A stretch of DNA of 44,179 bases from Yersinia thracica. GTDB taxonomy: Bacteria; Pseudomonadota; Gammaproteobacteria; Enterobacterales; Enterobacteriaceae. The notes beneath the pieces were generated by a model that saw only the letters and a program-made list of their open reading frames with translations, ran no database searches and was not told where the DNA came from. Made by a program: the position numbers and the translations under genes. Shown one piece after another: positions 27,160-38,267 of this stretch. How positions within the stretch are numbered: position 1 is the first letter of the stretch; each line of letters opens with the position of its first letter. The stretch is taken from assembly GCF_902170565.1 (NCBI RefSeq), contig NZ_CABHXX010000065.1:1-44179 (forward strand), written 5' to 3'.

Positions 27160-27190
27160 TTAATTAAGGAGGCCAAAGCCCCCTTAATTA
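27160..27190 (-). promoter_or_regulatory. Hairpin between the peptide gene and ycaO, possible attenuator
   Basis: On the minus strand AATTAAGGGGG and CCTCCTTAATT pair around CTTTGG, giving about 11 bp with one mismatch. It starts soon after the peptide stop codon and ends just before the ycaO ribosome site. It may stabilise the peptide mRNA and lower read-through into ycaO. The trailing U run is short. Confidence 0.6.
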
Positions 27191-27195
27191 TGATG

Positions 27196-27309
27196 CTATT
27201 CATTTTCCAGTTCAGCTAACTCCTTTTCTGTTAGACAAGTAAGATGTTCATTGTTTTCAATAGACTCATCTTCATCGACTTTATTTGGTAATAAACCGAG
27301 AATACCCAT
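27196..27309 (-). CDS. Candidate RiPP precursor peptide (37 residues)
   Basis: A minus-strand ORF too short for usual calling begins at ATG 27309, with AGGAGA 6 nt upstream, and ends at TAG 27196. Its first ten residues are MGILGLLPNK: hydrophobic, with Gly after Met so that methionine aminopeptidase would expose a free glycine. The middle is acidic (VDEDESIENNEH) and the end is LTCLTEKELAELENE, a likely amphipathic helix with the only Cys. This layout resembles bottromycin precursors, in which the core is N-terminal and an acidic follower peptide is C-terminal. It precedes ycaO by 57 bp on the same strand. Function is inferred from layout only. Confidence 0.75.
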   Translation of the reverse strand: MGILGLLPNKVDEDESIENNEHLTCLTEKELAELENE

Positions 27310-27338
27310 GGTTATATCTCCTGAGTTTCTTGAGGTTA

Positions 27339-27374
27339 ATGTTGTGTTTTTATTCCCGAAGTATAACGGGAGAA
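27339..27374 (-). promoter_or_regulatory. 5' UTR hairpin of the peptide mRNA
   Basis: On the minus strand TTCTCCCG and CGGGAA pair around TTATACTT, about 45 nt before the peptide ATG. A stable 5' hairpin could protect the transcript. Confidence 0.4.
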
Positions 27375-27377
27375 ATA

Positions 27378-27406
27378 AATATGGATGATGAATTTAAATT
27401 GGTCAA
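27378..27406 (-). promoter_or_regulatory. Candidate sigma-70 promoter of the peptide-ycaO operon
   Basis: On the minus strand TTGACC and CATATT are spaced 17 bp, about 70 bp before the peptide ATG. The -10 matches 4 of 6. The surrounding DNA is strongly A+T-rich (27360-27510), which would suit H-NS silencing. Confidence 0.5.
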
Positions 27407-27508
27407 GACATAACTAAAATATATGGTCGCTATTTTTTATTTTATTTTTAATTAGTTATTAGAATATAATTAATATATTTGCTTATTGTTCTTTGTTTCA
27501 CTTTAAAT

Positions 27509-27545
27509 AAAAAAGGTGACACTAATTACTCGTGTCACCTTTTAC
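27509..27545 (-). terminator. Rho-independent terminator of acrD
   Basis: AAAAGGTGACAC and GTGTCACCTTTT form a 12-bp stem around about 9 nt, with T-rich sequence on the minus strand after it. It separates acrD from the peptide promoter. Confidence 0.88.
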
Positions 27546-27558
27546 CTATCGCCAGTAT

Positions 27559-30500
27559 TTACTGAGTGTCACTATTTTTCGCGCGCGGTGGCCTGCCAGG
27601 GAAGCGGCGGCGTACCAAGACAAAGAACAATGGCACGAAGAAAATAGCCAGCACAGTCGCAGAAATCATCCCGCCCATCACGCCAGTACCCACCGCATGC
27701 TGGCTACCTGAGCCAGCGCCTTGACTGATAGCCATCGGCAATACACCAAAGATAAATGCCAGAGAAGTCATCAGAATGGGCCGCAACCGCAGGCGGGAAG
27801 CTTCAAGCGTCGCCTCCACCAAATCCTTGCCTTTATTGTTTAACTCACTGGCAAACTCGACAATCAATATGGCATTTTTGGCGGATAGCCCAATAATGGT
27901 CAGCAATCCGACCTGGAAATAGACATCATTTTCCAAGCCCCGCATCCAGGTGGCAGCCACCGCCCCAATCACCCCGAGCGGCACCACTAACATCACCGAG
28001 AAGGGTATCGACCAACTTTCATATAACGCCGCCAGACACAAAAACACCACTAACAGCGAGATAGCATACAGCGCCGGAGCTTGTGAGCCGGATAGCCGCT
28101 CCTGATAGGACATTCCCGTCCATTCCAGACCGAATCCATTGGGCAGTTGTTTAACCAACCCTTCCATCACATTCATGGCGGTGCCGGTACTGACGCCTGG
28201 AGCGGCTTCGCCGACAATTTCTAATGCCGAATAGCCGTTATAGCGCTCCAGCCGTGGCGAGCCATATTCCCAGCGGGTGGTAGAAAATGCCGAGAAAGGC
28301 ACCATGCCGCCACTTTTATTGCGCACAAACCATTTGTTGACGTCTTCCGGCAGCATCCGCGCCGTGGCTTCAGATTGGACATACACTTTCTTCACCCGGC
28401 CGCGGTCAACAAAGTCATTAACGTAAGTCGAGCCCCACGCAGTTTTTAGCGTGTTATTAATATCATCCAATGACACGCCCAGTGCTTGTGCTTTGCGCTG
28501 ATCAATATCTATCTGCAATTGCGGGCTGTCATCCAACCCGTTATGGCGCACGCGAGTCAGCGCGGGGTCTTGGGCGGCCATTTGCAGTAATTGGTCACGG
28601 GCGGCCATCAGTTTATCGTGGCCTAAGCCGCGGTGATCTTGTAATTCCATATCAAAACCTGATGAGCCACCTAAACCTGAAATGGCCGGTGGGCTGCTGA
28701 CAGAGACTCTGGCCTCGACGATTTTATTAAACACTTTGGTGGCGCGTTCAATAATGGCAAAAGATGAGTCATTGCTGTCTTTGCGCTGTTCCCAGTCGGT
28801 CAGCCGGATGAACAAGCGCGCAACGTTTTGGCCATTACCGCCGGGGCCAGACCCCACGGTGGCGAATACCGACAGCACGTTATTTTTCTCTGCCGTCAGG
28901 AAGTAATTCTCGACTTTCTGCACCACTTTGAGTGTTTGTTGCTGAGTAGAACCAACAGGAAGTTGCACCTGCGCCATAAACACGCCACGGTCTTCCAGCG
29001 GCAAGAATGAAGTAGGTAACTTGATAAACAGCAGTGCCAGCCCACCTAACAGCAATAAATACAACAGCATATAACGCGCACTATGGTGCAAGACACGCGC
29101 TACGCCCCGCTCGTAGCGGTGTGTATTGCGGTCAAACATGCGGTTAAACCAGCCAAAAAAACCGCGTTTGGCATGATGATGCCCCGGTTTGATGGGCTTG
29201 AGCATGGTGGCGCAAAGTGCAGGGGTCAGAATCAAGGCGACCAGTACCGAAAGCACCATGGCGGAAACGATAGTAATGGAGAACTGGCGGTAAATGGCCC
29301 CAGTGGTGCCACCGAAGAAAGCCATCGGGATAAACACCGCCGACAGCACCAGCGCAATTCCCACCAGTGCGCCCTGAATTTGCCCCATAGATTTACGGGT
29401 GGCTTCGCGCGGATCAAGCCCTTCCTCGCTCATCACGCGCTCCACGTTTTCCACCACCACGATGGCATCATCGACTAACAGGCCGATGGCTAACACAATG
29501 GCAAACATGGTTAAGGTATTGATACTGAAACCAAATGCCGACAGTATCGCGAAAGTGCCCAATAACACCACCGGCACGGCGATAGTCGGGATGAGTGTGG
29601 CGCGGAAGTTTTGTAAGAATAAATACATCACCAGGAAAACCAGCAAAATGGCTTCCAGCAAGGTTTTTACCACGTCCTTAATAGACGCTTTCACAAAGGG
29701 GGTGGTTTCGTAAGCAACTTTCGCCTCAAGGCCCTGCGGGAAGAAAGGTGCCAGTTCGGCGATGCGCGCTTTCACCAGAGCATCGGTTTGCAATTCATTG
29801 GCACCGGAAGCCAGCTGAATACTCATCCCCGATGCGGCTTGACCATTATAGCGGCTCAGATAATTGTAATTCTCTGCACCCAATTCAACTTTTGCGACAT
29901 CCCCTAAGGTGACCAACGAACCGTCCTGATTGACTCGCAGCGTAATCCCCCTGAATTGTTCGGGAGTTTGCAATTGAGATTGTGCATTAATAGTGGCATT
30001 CAAAGATTGGCTGTCTACCGCGGGCGTTCCCCCAAGCTGGCCCACCGCAATTTGGCTATTTTGTGATTGGATGGCGGTGACAATATCTTGGGTCGTCAGT
30101 TGATAATTATTGAGTTTATTGGGGTCGAGCCAAATTCGCATCGCATATTGAGAACCAAAGGCATTGATACTGCCAACCCCTTCAATTCGGCTCAGTGGAT
30201 CTTGCAAATTACTGGCCACATAGTCGGCAATATCTTGTTTATCCATGCTGCCATCGGTGGACACAAAAGCTAGCATCATCAAGGTGCTATCACCGGATTT
30301 GGAGACTGAAACACCCTGTTGCTGGACATCCTGCGGCAGTTTTTTGGTCGCCGATTGCAGCTGGTTTTGCACCTGCTGCATAGCTTCATTGGGGTTAGTG
30401 CCCGCCAGGAAGGTCAAAGTGACGGTGGCCGTACCCGCACTACTGCTCTGTGATGACATATACAGCAAGTTATCCAGCCCGGTCATACTTTGTTCGATGA

Positions 30501-30690
30501 CCTGCGTGACAGTATTTTCCAGTGTTTGTGCCGAGGCTCCGGGATAGGAGGCACTGATGCGCACATTTGGCGGTGCGAGGTTGGGATATTGCTCAACCGG
30601 GAGGGTGGAGATTGCCAATGCGCCAGTAAGACACAAAATTATCGCCAATACCCAAGCAAAGATTGGGCGGTCGATGAAAAAATTTGCCAT
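27559..30690 (-). CDS. acrD: RND multidrug efflux transporter AcrD
   Basis: AcrD is the inner-membrane proton-driven pump that, with AcrA and TolC, exports aminoglycosides and other hydrophilic or anionic drugs. ATG 30690 gives 1043 residues beginning [20 protein letters not shown]; six earlier codons are not needed. The proton-relay Asp-Asp is in [20 protein letters not shown]. It resembles E. coli AcrD more than AcrB (YKVAYET-type stretch, GTGVMGG, short C-terminus) and has the same neighbour ypfM. No periplasmic adaptor gene is present, which is normal for acrD. Confidence 0.94.
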   Translation of the reverse strand: MANFFIDRPIFAWVLAIILCLTGALAISTLPVEQYPNLAPPNVRISASYPGASAQTLENTVTQVIEQSMTGLDNLLYMSSQSSSAGTATVTLTFLAGTNPNEAMQQVQNQLQSATKKLPQDVQQQGVSVSKSGDSTLMMLAFVSTDGSMDKQDIADYVASNLQDPLSRIEGVGSINAFGSQYAMRIWLDPNKLNNYQLTTQDIVTAIQSQNSQIAVGQLGGTPAVDSQSLNATINAQSQLQTPEQFRGITLRVNQDGSLVTLGDVAKVELGAENYNYLSRYNGQAASGMSIQLASGANELQTDALVKARIAELAPFFPQGLEAKVAYETTPFVKASIKDVVKTLLEAILLVFLVMYLFLQNFRATLIPTIAVPVVLLGTFAILSAFGFSINTLTMFAIVLAIGLLVDDAIVVVENVERVMSEEGLDPREATRKSMGQIQGALVGIALVLSAVFIPMAFFGGTTGAIYRQFSITIVSAMVLSVLVALILTPALCATMLKPIKPGHHHAKRGFFGWFNRMFDRNTHRYERGVARVLHHSARYMLLYLLLLGGLALLFIKLPTSFLPLEDRGVFMAQVQLPVGSTQQQTLKVVQKVENYFLTAEKNNVLSVFATVGSGPGGNGQNVARLFIRLTDWEQRKDSNDSSFAIIERATKVFNKIVEARVSVSSPPAISGLGGSSGFDMELQDHRGLGHDKLMAARDQLLQMAAQDPALTRVRHNGLDDSPQLQIDIDQRKAQALGVSLDDINNTLKTAWGSTYVNDFVDRGRVKKVYVQSEATARMLPEDVNKWFVRNKSGGMVPFSAFSTTRWEYGSPRLERYNGYSALEIVGEAAPGVSTGTAMNVMEGLVKQLPNGFGLEWTGMSYQERLSGSQAPALYAISLLVVFLCLAALYESWSIPFSVMLVVPLGVIGAVAATWMRGLENDVYFQVGLLTIIGLSAKNAILIVEFASELNNKGKDLVEATLEASRLRLRPILMTSLAFIFGVLPMAISQGAGSGSQHAVGTGVMGGMISATVLAIFFVPLFFVLVRRRFPGRPPRAKNSDTQ

Positions 30691-30855
30691 GCAGTGCCAG
30701 CCTCTCAAGTTAAATGCAGCAGAATCTACGCTGCACTTTACGCGGGAATACTGAATAAAACGTGAAGAAAATAAGGAGAAGCTGTAAAAGATGTCATTAA
30801 ATTCGAGTTAATTCACCTTGATGGCGGTAATAATGATAAACAGGTGTTTTTTTCT

Positions 30856-30879
30856 GCTATCAAGTAGACTATTGATAGC
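30856..30879 (+). promoter_or_regulatory. Perfect inverted-repeat operator before the small winged-helix gene
   Basis: GCTATCAA-gtagacta-TTGATAGC has two perfect 8-bp arms with an 8-bp spacer, centred about 33 bp before the ATG. It is a natural candidate for self-regulation by the downstream DNA-binding protein and could also touch divergent acrD. Confidence 0.6.
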
Positions 30880-30900
30880 TATCCAACCCAGGAAGGTATT

Positions 30901-31179
30901 ATGGAACTTAATCCGGTGTTTGCTCGTCGTCTCTACCTTTGCTGGCTTATCAGCCGAGGGGAATCATTGAATGTGCCGCGCTTAATGGAATTGACGGGGT
31001 GGCCGCGGCGCACATTGCAGGATGTCTTGAAAGCACTGCCAGGATTGGGCATCACAATGACATTTGTGCAGGATGGGGTGCGCAATAATGCCGGATATTA
31101 CCGGTTAGATAGCTGGGGGCCACTGAATAAAAAATGGATAGACGAGAATCATGTGTTTATTTTAGCAGCCATTGAGTAA
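30901..31179 (+). CDS. Small winged-helix DNA-binding protein
   Basis: The 92-residue protein is basic in its middle and has a helix-turn-helix pattern: SLNVPRLMELTGWPRRTLQDVLKALPGLG. A beta-wing follows (ITMTFVQDGVRNNAGYYRL). AGGAAGG precedes the ATG. I do not recognise a named family member. It is divergent from acrD, with a perfect inverted repeat between them, so it may control itself and possibly acrD. Confidence 0.7.
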   Translation: MELNPVFARRLYLCWLISRGESLNVPRLMELTGWPRRTLQDVLKALPGLGITMTFVQDGVRNNAGYYRLDSWGPLNKKWIDENHVFILAAIE

Positions 31180-31217
31180 CCTAATAATTTGGCTGCCATT
31201 AAATAACAGGGTGGTTA

Positions 31218-31847
31218 TTAGTATTTTTTATTTTCTAAAAATAGGATAGTTGCCGCAACACGCGAGCGAACATTCAGTTTCCGTAATAAATTACGAATAT
31301 GCACTTTTACCGTCTCTTCGGAAATGTGTAACTCAAACGCGACCTGTTTATTGGACATTCCGCGCGCGACTTCTTGCAAAACATCTAATTCCCGCTCGGT
31401 TAATTCAGAGAATGGATTAACTTGTTCGTGTCGGGAAGATAAATACTGTGTGACCTCATCACTGAATACTTTCCCCCCCTTTGCGGCAAGGCGGATATTT
31501 TCTAGCAATATTTCAGGTTCGCTGTCTTTGAGCAGATAGCCATCCGCACCAGCATCTATCATTGCATACACATCACTGCGCGCATCAGAGACAGTCAAAA
31601 CAATAATTCGCGCATCTATGCCCTCATTGCGTAATGCTTTCAATGTATCCAGCCCAGACATTCCTTTCATGTTCAGATCGAGCAGAATGACATCCGGCTG
31701 ATACGCGGCCGCTGCGGTAATAGCATCGCTACCGCAGTTGGCTTCAGCAATCACATTAAAATTGCTATCCAGTTCAAGTAACTGTTTTATCCCACGGCGC
31801 ATGAGGGGATGATCATCAACGATCATAATGGTGTGATTTTGGGTCAT
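31218..31847 (-). CDS. narP: Nitrate/nitrite response regulator NarP
   Basis: NarP is a NarL/FixJ-family regulator phosphorylated by NarQ in response to nitrate and nitrite. The receiver domain begins IMIVDDHPLMRRG (acidic pocket Asp-Asp) and has the phospho-acceptor Asp in DVILLDLNMKGMSG and the Lys in LLKDSEPE. The C-terminal HTH contains LTERELDVLQEVARGMSNKQ and KVHIRNLLRKLNVRSR. ATG 31847 gives 209 residues; an earlier ATG at 31877 is possible, and neither has a clear ribosome site. Placement next to nap genes fits NarP activation of nap. NarQ is not in the window. Confidence 0.9.
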   Translation of the reverse strand: MTQNHTIMIVDDHPLMRRGIKQLLELDSNFNVIAEANCGSDAITAAAAYQPDVILLDLNMKGMSGLDTLKALRNEGIDARIIVLTVSDARSDVYAMIDAGADGYLLKDSEPEILLENIRLAAKGGKVFSDEVTQYLSSRHEQVNPFSELTERELDVLQEVARGMSNKQVAFELHISEETVKVHIRNLLRKLNVRSRVAATILFLENKKY

Positions 31848-32352
31848 GATAAGTAAGGTCCCTGTAACCAATGGCATTAAATGATTGGCTATTGATCGTG
31901 GATTATTTGGGGTCGTTAATTTGGCCGACCATGTTATCCATCATAGTTAGTTTAACCACGCTTTAAGTGTACCTTAAAACTCCGGCCAAATTCATTTAAC
32001 AGCGGCAATTTATCTAAAGAATAATGACTAAATAGCATTTCTTTTTGATAGCTATTCTCATCAAATGAATCGTTATATAAAAAAGATAATAACGCAAATA
32101 GATTTAACAGTGAGAAACCGCGCAAATAACCACTAAATTAATTGATCTTGCTCAATATCTACTGACGATTAACCCTAAAGAGTAATTATTTTAATACTCA
32201 TTATTCTGTATCTAATACCCCAACACTGGGGAATCTCCTTTAATACAAATAAGAATTATTATCATCAGCTTGGAGGGAAAACTCGCCGAGCTTTAAATGA
32301 ACACTTTGCTAACCTATACGCACGCGCGCCAGTAGATGTTAAGGATATCAGC
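31848..32352. other. Regulatory gap between narP and napF
   Basis: No gene is seen here. On the plus strand it holds an FNR-like site (32142-32155), an A+T-rich stretch suitable for a -10 box about 35-40 bp later, and a CCCCA-acac-TGGGG palindrome near 32218-32231 that could be a NarP/NarL heptamer pair, although it matches the 7-2-7 consensus poorly. It is divergently flanked by narP and napF. Confidence 0.6.
32142..32155 (+). promoter_or_regulatory. FNR-like site upstream of napF
   Basis: TTGATCTTGCTCAA matches TTGAT-N4-ATCAA at 9 of 10 positions. With the centre at 32148.5, an FNR-activated start would fall near 32190, about 160 nt before the napF ATG, and FNR would act at -41.5. Confidence 0.65.
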
Positions 32353-32845
32353 ATGACTGATTTATCACGGCGTAAATTGTTGACGGGTTTTTGGCAAGCA
32401 GGCAAGCAGCAAACCTCGGCGACCCGTCCACCGTGGTCAGTCATCGAAAGCGACTTTATTGCTGGCTGTACCCGTTGCCATGACTGTGTAGCCGCTTGTG
32501 AAACTGGCGTGTTGATTGCCGGTAGTGGTGGGTTCCCCGAAATAGATTTTCAGCGTGCCGAGTGCAGTTTCTGTCAAGCCTGTGTGCAGGCCTGTGAAGC
32601 GGGTGTGTTCACCGCTACGGCGCTGCCCGCCTGGTCGCTGAAAATCAATATATCAGACCGCTGTTTACCTTTTCACAATATTGAATGCCGCAGTTGTCAG
32701 GACAGTTGTGAAACGCGGGCGATTAAATTCCGTCCACGGCTAAATGGCATTGCTCAACCCGAATTAGACCTTCCTGCTTGTACCGGCTGTGGTGCCTGTG
32801 TACCCAGTTGCCCAGTCCAGGCAGTAACCCTCACCCGGAGTGAAG

Positions 32846-32856
<11 letters not shown>
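32353..32856 (+). CDS. napF: NapF ferredoxin-type iron-sulfur protein
   Basis: NapF is a cytoplasmic protein that helps mature NapA. The 167-residue product has iron-sulfur motifs CTRCHDCVAAC, CSFCQACVQAC, CRSCQDSC (irregular) and CTGCGACVPSC, the usual NapF set. The N-terminal SRRKLLTGF is a Tat-like twin-arginine motif that is not cleaved in NapF. It is the first gene of napFDABC and overlaps napD. Confidence 0.95.
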
Positions 32857-35604
<2,748 letters not shown>

Positions 35605-35638
35605 TTGTGCAAAAGACGCGGTCTTTCAGGAGAAAATA

Positions 35639-36106
35639 ATGAATAACACGAAGTTTCATGCATTCAGCCGCCGGGTCATATCGGTGATATCGCTACTGGC
35701 GGTGTTGGTAGTGGCCGGTGTGGTTAATGCTGCCAGCAATGTCGAGATGGATTTAAGCCAATCGCCCGAAGTCTCCGGCACGGCGGAGGGGGCGGTGAAA
35801 ATGCCCAAACAGCAACAGCGGATGGCACTGAACTACGTTAACCAGCCGCCGATGGTGCCACACAGTGTCGATGGCTATCAGATCAGTAAAAACACCAACC
35901 GCTGCCTGCAATGCCACGGCGTTGAACATTACCGGGCTACGGGCGCGCCGCGTGTTAGCCCAACCCACTTTATTGACCGCGACGGCAAGGTATCGAGTGA
36001 AGTTTCGCCGCGCCGCTACTTCTGCTTGCAATGCCATGTGCCGCAAACTGATGCCGCACCCATTGTCGGTAATAGCTTCCAGCCAGCACCTGGTTTTGGT
36101 CAATAA
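35639..36106 (+). CDS. napB: Diheme cytochrome NapB, electron-transfer subunit
   Basis: NapB passes electrons from NapC to NapA. ATG 35639, with AGGAG 8 nt upstream, gives 155 residues; a longer frame from 35594 overlaps napA and is not needed. There is a signal peptide (cleavage near VVNAAS) and two heme sites, both CLQCH (RCLQCHGVEHY and FCLQCHVPQTD). Confidence 0.96.
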   Translation: MNNTKFHAFSRRVISVISLLAVLVVAGVVNAASNVEMDLSQSPEVSGTAEGAVKMPKQQQRMALNYVNQPPMVPHSVDGYQISKNTNRCLQCHGVEHYRATGAPRVSPTHFIDRDGKVSSEVSPRRYFCLQCHVPQTDAAPIVGNSFQPAPGFGQ

Positions 36107-36133
36107 GTGAGATGGTTATTGTGAGAATAAACA

Positions 36134-36733
36134 ATGAATGAGACTAAAAAACCCGGGATTATCAAACGATTATGGCAGTGGTGGCGCAGGCCTAGCCGGC
36201 TGGCACTCGGGACGTTACTGCTGATTGGCTTTGTCAGTGGCATCATTTTCTGGGGCGGTTTTAATACCGGCATGGAAATGGCGAATACTGAGAAATTCTG
36301 TATTAGCTGCCATGAAATGAAAGACAACGTTTATCAGGAATACATGGGAACCATCCACTACAGCAACCGCAGTGGTGTGAAGGCGACCTGCCCGGATTGC
36401 CATGTCCCCCATGAGTGGGGGCCGAAAATGGTGCGTAAAATCAAGGCCAGCAAGGAATTGTATGCCAAAACCTTTGGTTTGATTGATACGCCGCAGAAAT
36501 TTGAGGCTCACCGCCTGACCATGGCTGAAAATGAATGGGCGCGAATGAAAGCCAATGGCTCGCAAGAGTGCCGCAACTGCCATAATTTCGACAATATGGA
36601 CTTCACAGCACAGAAAACGGTGGCGGCGAAAATGCACAGTAAAGCCATTGAAGCAGGTAAAACCTGTATCGATTGCCATAAAGGTATTGCCCATAAGTTG
36701 CCGGATATGAAGGATGTGCCGACCGGTTTCTAA
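36134..36733 (+). CDS. napC: Tetraheme quinol dehydrogenase NapC
   Basis: NapC oxidises menaquinol or ubiquinol and reduces NapB. The 199-residue protein has one N-terminal membrane helix (LGTLLLIGFVSGIIFWGGFN) and four heme sites: CISCHE, CPDCHV, CRNCHN and CIDCHK. The operon stops here, so this is napFDABC without napGH; quinol electrons must enter by NapC alone. Confidence 0.97.
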   Translation: MNETKKPGIIKRLWQWWRRPSRLALGTLLLIGFVSGIIFWGGFNTGMEMANTEKFCISCHEMKDNVYQEYMGTIHYSNRSGVKATCPDCHVPHEWGPKMVRKIKASKELYAKTFGLIDTPQKFEAHRLTMAENEWARMKANGSQECRNCHNFDNMDFTAQKTVAAKMHSKAIEAGKTCIDCHKGIAHKLPDMKDVPTGF

Positions 36734-36804
36734 TACCCTGCAATTTCAATGACTTTGGGTATCTCTTTGATACTTGAAGCCGCAGGGGGGTGGCTGCGCT
36801 CGTG
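36733..36804. repeat. ERIC-type remnant downstream of napC
   Basis: cctgcaatttcaatgacttt...gggtat and atacttgaagccgcagg are inverted ERIC ends joined almost directly, followed by an aacccgaatca core fragment. The internal region is mostly lost. Confidence 0.65.
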
Positions 36805-36814
36805 AACCCGAATC

Positions 36815-36852
36815 AAATGCTCTGTGGACTGCGTGTCGACAGGGCATTTTTT
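36815..36852 (+). terminator. Rho-independent terminator of the nap operon
   Basis: AAATGCTCTGT pairs with ACAGGGCATT (one bulge) around about 13 nt, followed by a T run. Confidence 0.75.
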
Positions 36853-36853
36853 A

Positions 36854-36882
36854 TTGCTATATTAGGTATTCTTTTGCATGAT
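36854..36882 (+). promoter_or_regulatory. Candidate promoter of the toxin-antitoxin pair
   Basis: TTGCTA and CATGAT are spaced 17 bp. The -10 runs into the left arm of the inverted repeat at 36881. Confidence 0.4.
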
Positions 36883-36904
36883 AAGACCTGTTAACTGGTC
36901 TTAT
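36881..36904 (+). promoter_or_regulatory. Inverted-repeat operator of the toxin-antitoxin pair
   Basis: ATAAGACC-tgttaact-GGTCTTAT has perfect 8-bp arms and sits between the candidate -10 and the ribosome site. Binding by antitoxin or antitoxin-toxin complex would repress the operon. Confidence 0.6.
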
Positions 36905-36914
36905 TGAGGTGCTT

Positions 36915-37166
36915 ATGCCAAGTATAATTTTGTCAGACACTAGCGCGAGTGTCAGTGAACTGAAGAAAAATCCCATGGCAACAGTGAATGCCGGAGCGGG
37001 TTTCCCTGTTGCTATCCTGAACCGTAATCAACCGGCATTTTATTGTGTGCCTGCTGAACTTTATGAACAAATAATGGAAGCGCTTGACGATCATGAATTG
37101 GCTAAGTTGGTTAATGACCGTCGTAACCAACCACTTCATGATATTGATTTGGAAAACTATTTATGA
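36915..37166 (+). CDS. Phd/YefM (StbD)-family antitoxin
   Basis: The 83-residue protein has the Phd/YefM pattern: SVSELKKNPMATVNAGAGFP followed by VAILNRNQPAFYCVPAELYE. The N-terminal part would bind the operator and the C-terminal part (LAKLVNDRRNQP onward) would wrap the toxin. ATG 36915 is preferred because GAGG lies 5 nt upstream. Its stop overlaps the toxin start (ATGA). Confidence 0.88.
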   Translation: MPSIILSDTSASVSELKKNPMATVNAGAGFPVAILNRNQPAFYCVPAELYEQIMEALDDHELAKLVNDRRNQPLHDIDLENYL

Positions 37167-37450
37167 TCTATATCGTTAAGTTCAGAGAAGAAGCGCTAAA
37201 GGAATGGCACAAACTGGATAAGACGATACAACAGCAGTTCGCCAAAAAATTAAAAAAGTGCAGCGGTAATCCACATATTGAAAGTGCTAAACTCCGTGGG
37301 ATGAAAGACTGTTACAAAATTAAATTACGTTCATCAGGTTTCCGGCTATTGTATGAAGTTATTGATGATATTTTGATAGTGGCTGTGGTTGCAGTAGGAA
37401 AAAGAGAGCGTAGTGAGGTTTATAAACTGGCCAGTGAAAGATTACGCTAA
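37163..37450 (+). CDS. RelE/StbE-family mRNA interferase toxin
   Basis: The 95-residue basic protein matches the RelE/ParE fold: MIYIVKFREEALKEWHKLDK, KLRGMKDCYKIKLRSSGFRL and VVAVGKRERSEVYK. RelE toxins cut mRNA in the ribosomal A site. The conserved Arg/Lys patch is intact, so it is probably functional. It is translationally coupled to the antitoxin. Confidence 0.88.
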   Translation: MIYIVKFREEALKEWHKLDKTIQQQFAKKLKKCSGNPHIESAKLRGMKDCYKIKLRSSGFRLLYEVIDDILIVAVVAVGKRERSEVYKLASERLR

Positions 37451-37478
37451 TTATTGTTAGTCCGCTAAAGAAGGTGCT

Positions 37479-38054
37479 ATGTCAGTCAAAATTGAAAATA
37501 TCCAAAAAGAGCTGTTATCAAAAAACTGGTTCAAACTATATAAATATACCTTTGATTTAATAACCAATAATGGAACTCCCGTACAACAGACTCGTGAAGT
37601 GTATGACCGGGGGAATGGCGCGACTATTCTGTTATATAACCGCTCCAATGGCTCTGTAGTGCTGACTAACCAATTTCGCATGCCAACCTATGTAAACGGT
37701 AATTCCGACGGTATGTTGCTGGAAACCTGTGCCGGTTTGCTGGATAACGACTCACCGGAAGAATGTATTCGCCGTGAAGCGGTTGAAGAGACCGGTTATC
37801 AGGTCGATAAAGTACAAAAACTGTTTGAGGCTTATATGTCGCCGGGTGGAGTGACTGAAATTATTCATTTCTTTGCCGCTGAATATCATCCGGATCAGAA
37901 AATCACCGATGATGTCGGTGTGGAAGACGAGGTCATTGAGGTGGTGGAGTTGCCGTTCACTGAAGCCATTGCCATGATGGCGGATGGCCGAATTAAAGAC
38001 GGCAAAACCATTATGCTGTTGCAGTATGCACAACTCCACGGCTTATTAAATTAA
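37479..38054 (+). CDS. nudK: GDP-mannose pyrophosphatase NudK (Nudix)
   Basis: NudK hydrolyses GDP-mannose to GMP and mannose-1-phosphate. The 191-residue protein has the Nudix box [20 protein letters not shown], giving the REAVEETGY metal-binding helix. [16 protein letters not shown] follows as in E. coli NudK/YffH. It stands alone after the toxin-antitoxin pair. Confidence 0.93.
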   Translation: MSVKIENIQKELLSKNWFKLYKYTFDLITNNGTPVQQTREVYDRGNGATILLYNRSNGSVVLTNQFRMPTYVNGNSDGMLLETCAGLLDNDSPEECIRREAVEETGYQVDKVQKLFEAYMSPGGVTEIIHFFAAEYHPDQKITDDVGVEDEVIEVVELPFTEAIAMMADGRIKDGKTIMLLQYAQLHGLLN

Positions 38055-38267
38055 TAATCTTCTTATGTAGATTACAGCGCTATGTTGTTGCCGTGATTTC
38101 GCGGCACTTTATCCCTGATTGTTGATTATCCCCCCTGATTGATAAGTAAATTCTTCTGTTGATGCAAAAATGTTATGCAGAGTATGGCCTGCTTCATAGA
38201 TTGTGATAATTCACTCACTATACTGGTTCTCTACCACCTCAAAGCATAAAAGCAAAGGGAACCTACG

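Noticed and set aside
29083-29478. 131-codon plus-strand frame inside acrD
   Set aside because: It is antisense to a strongly conserved RND gene, and its composition follows from acrD codon use.
25651-30690. acrD as the dedicated exporter of the YcaO product
   Set aside because: acrD is a core gene with its own terminator before the peptide promoter; adjacency reflects insertion at a conserved site, not a shared operon.
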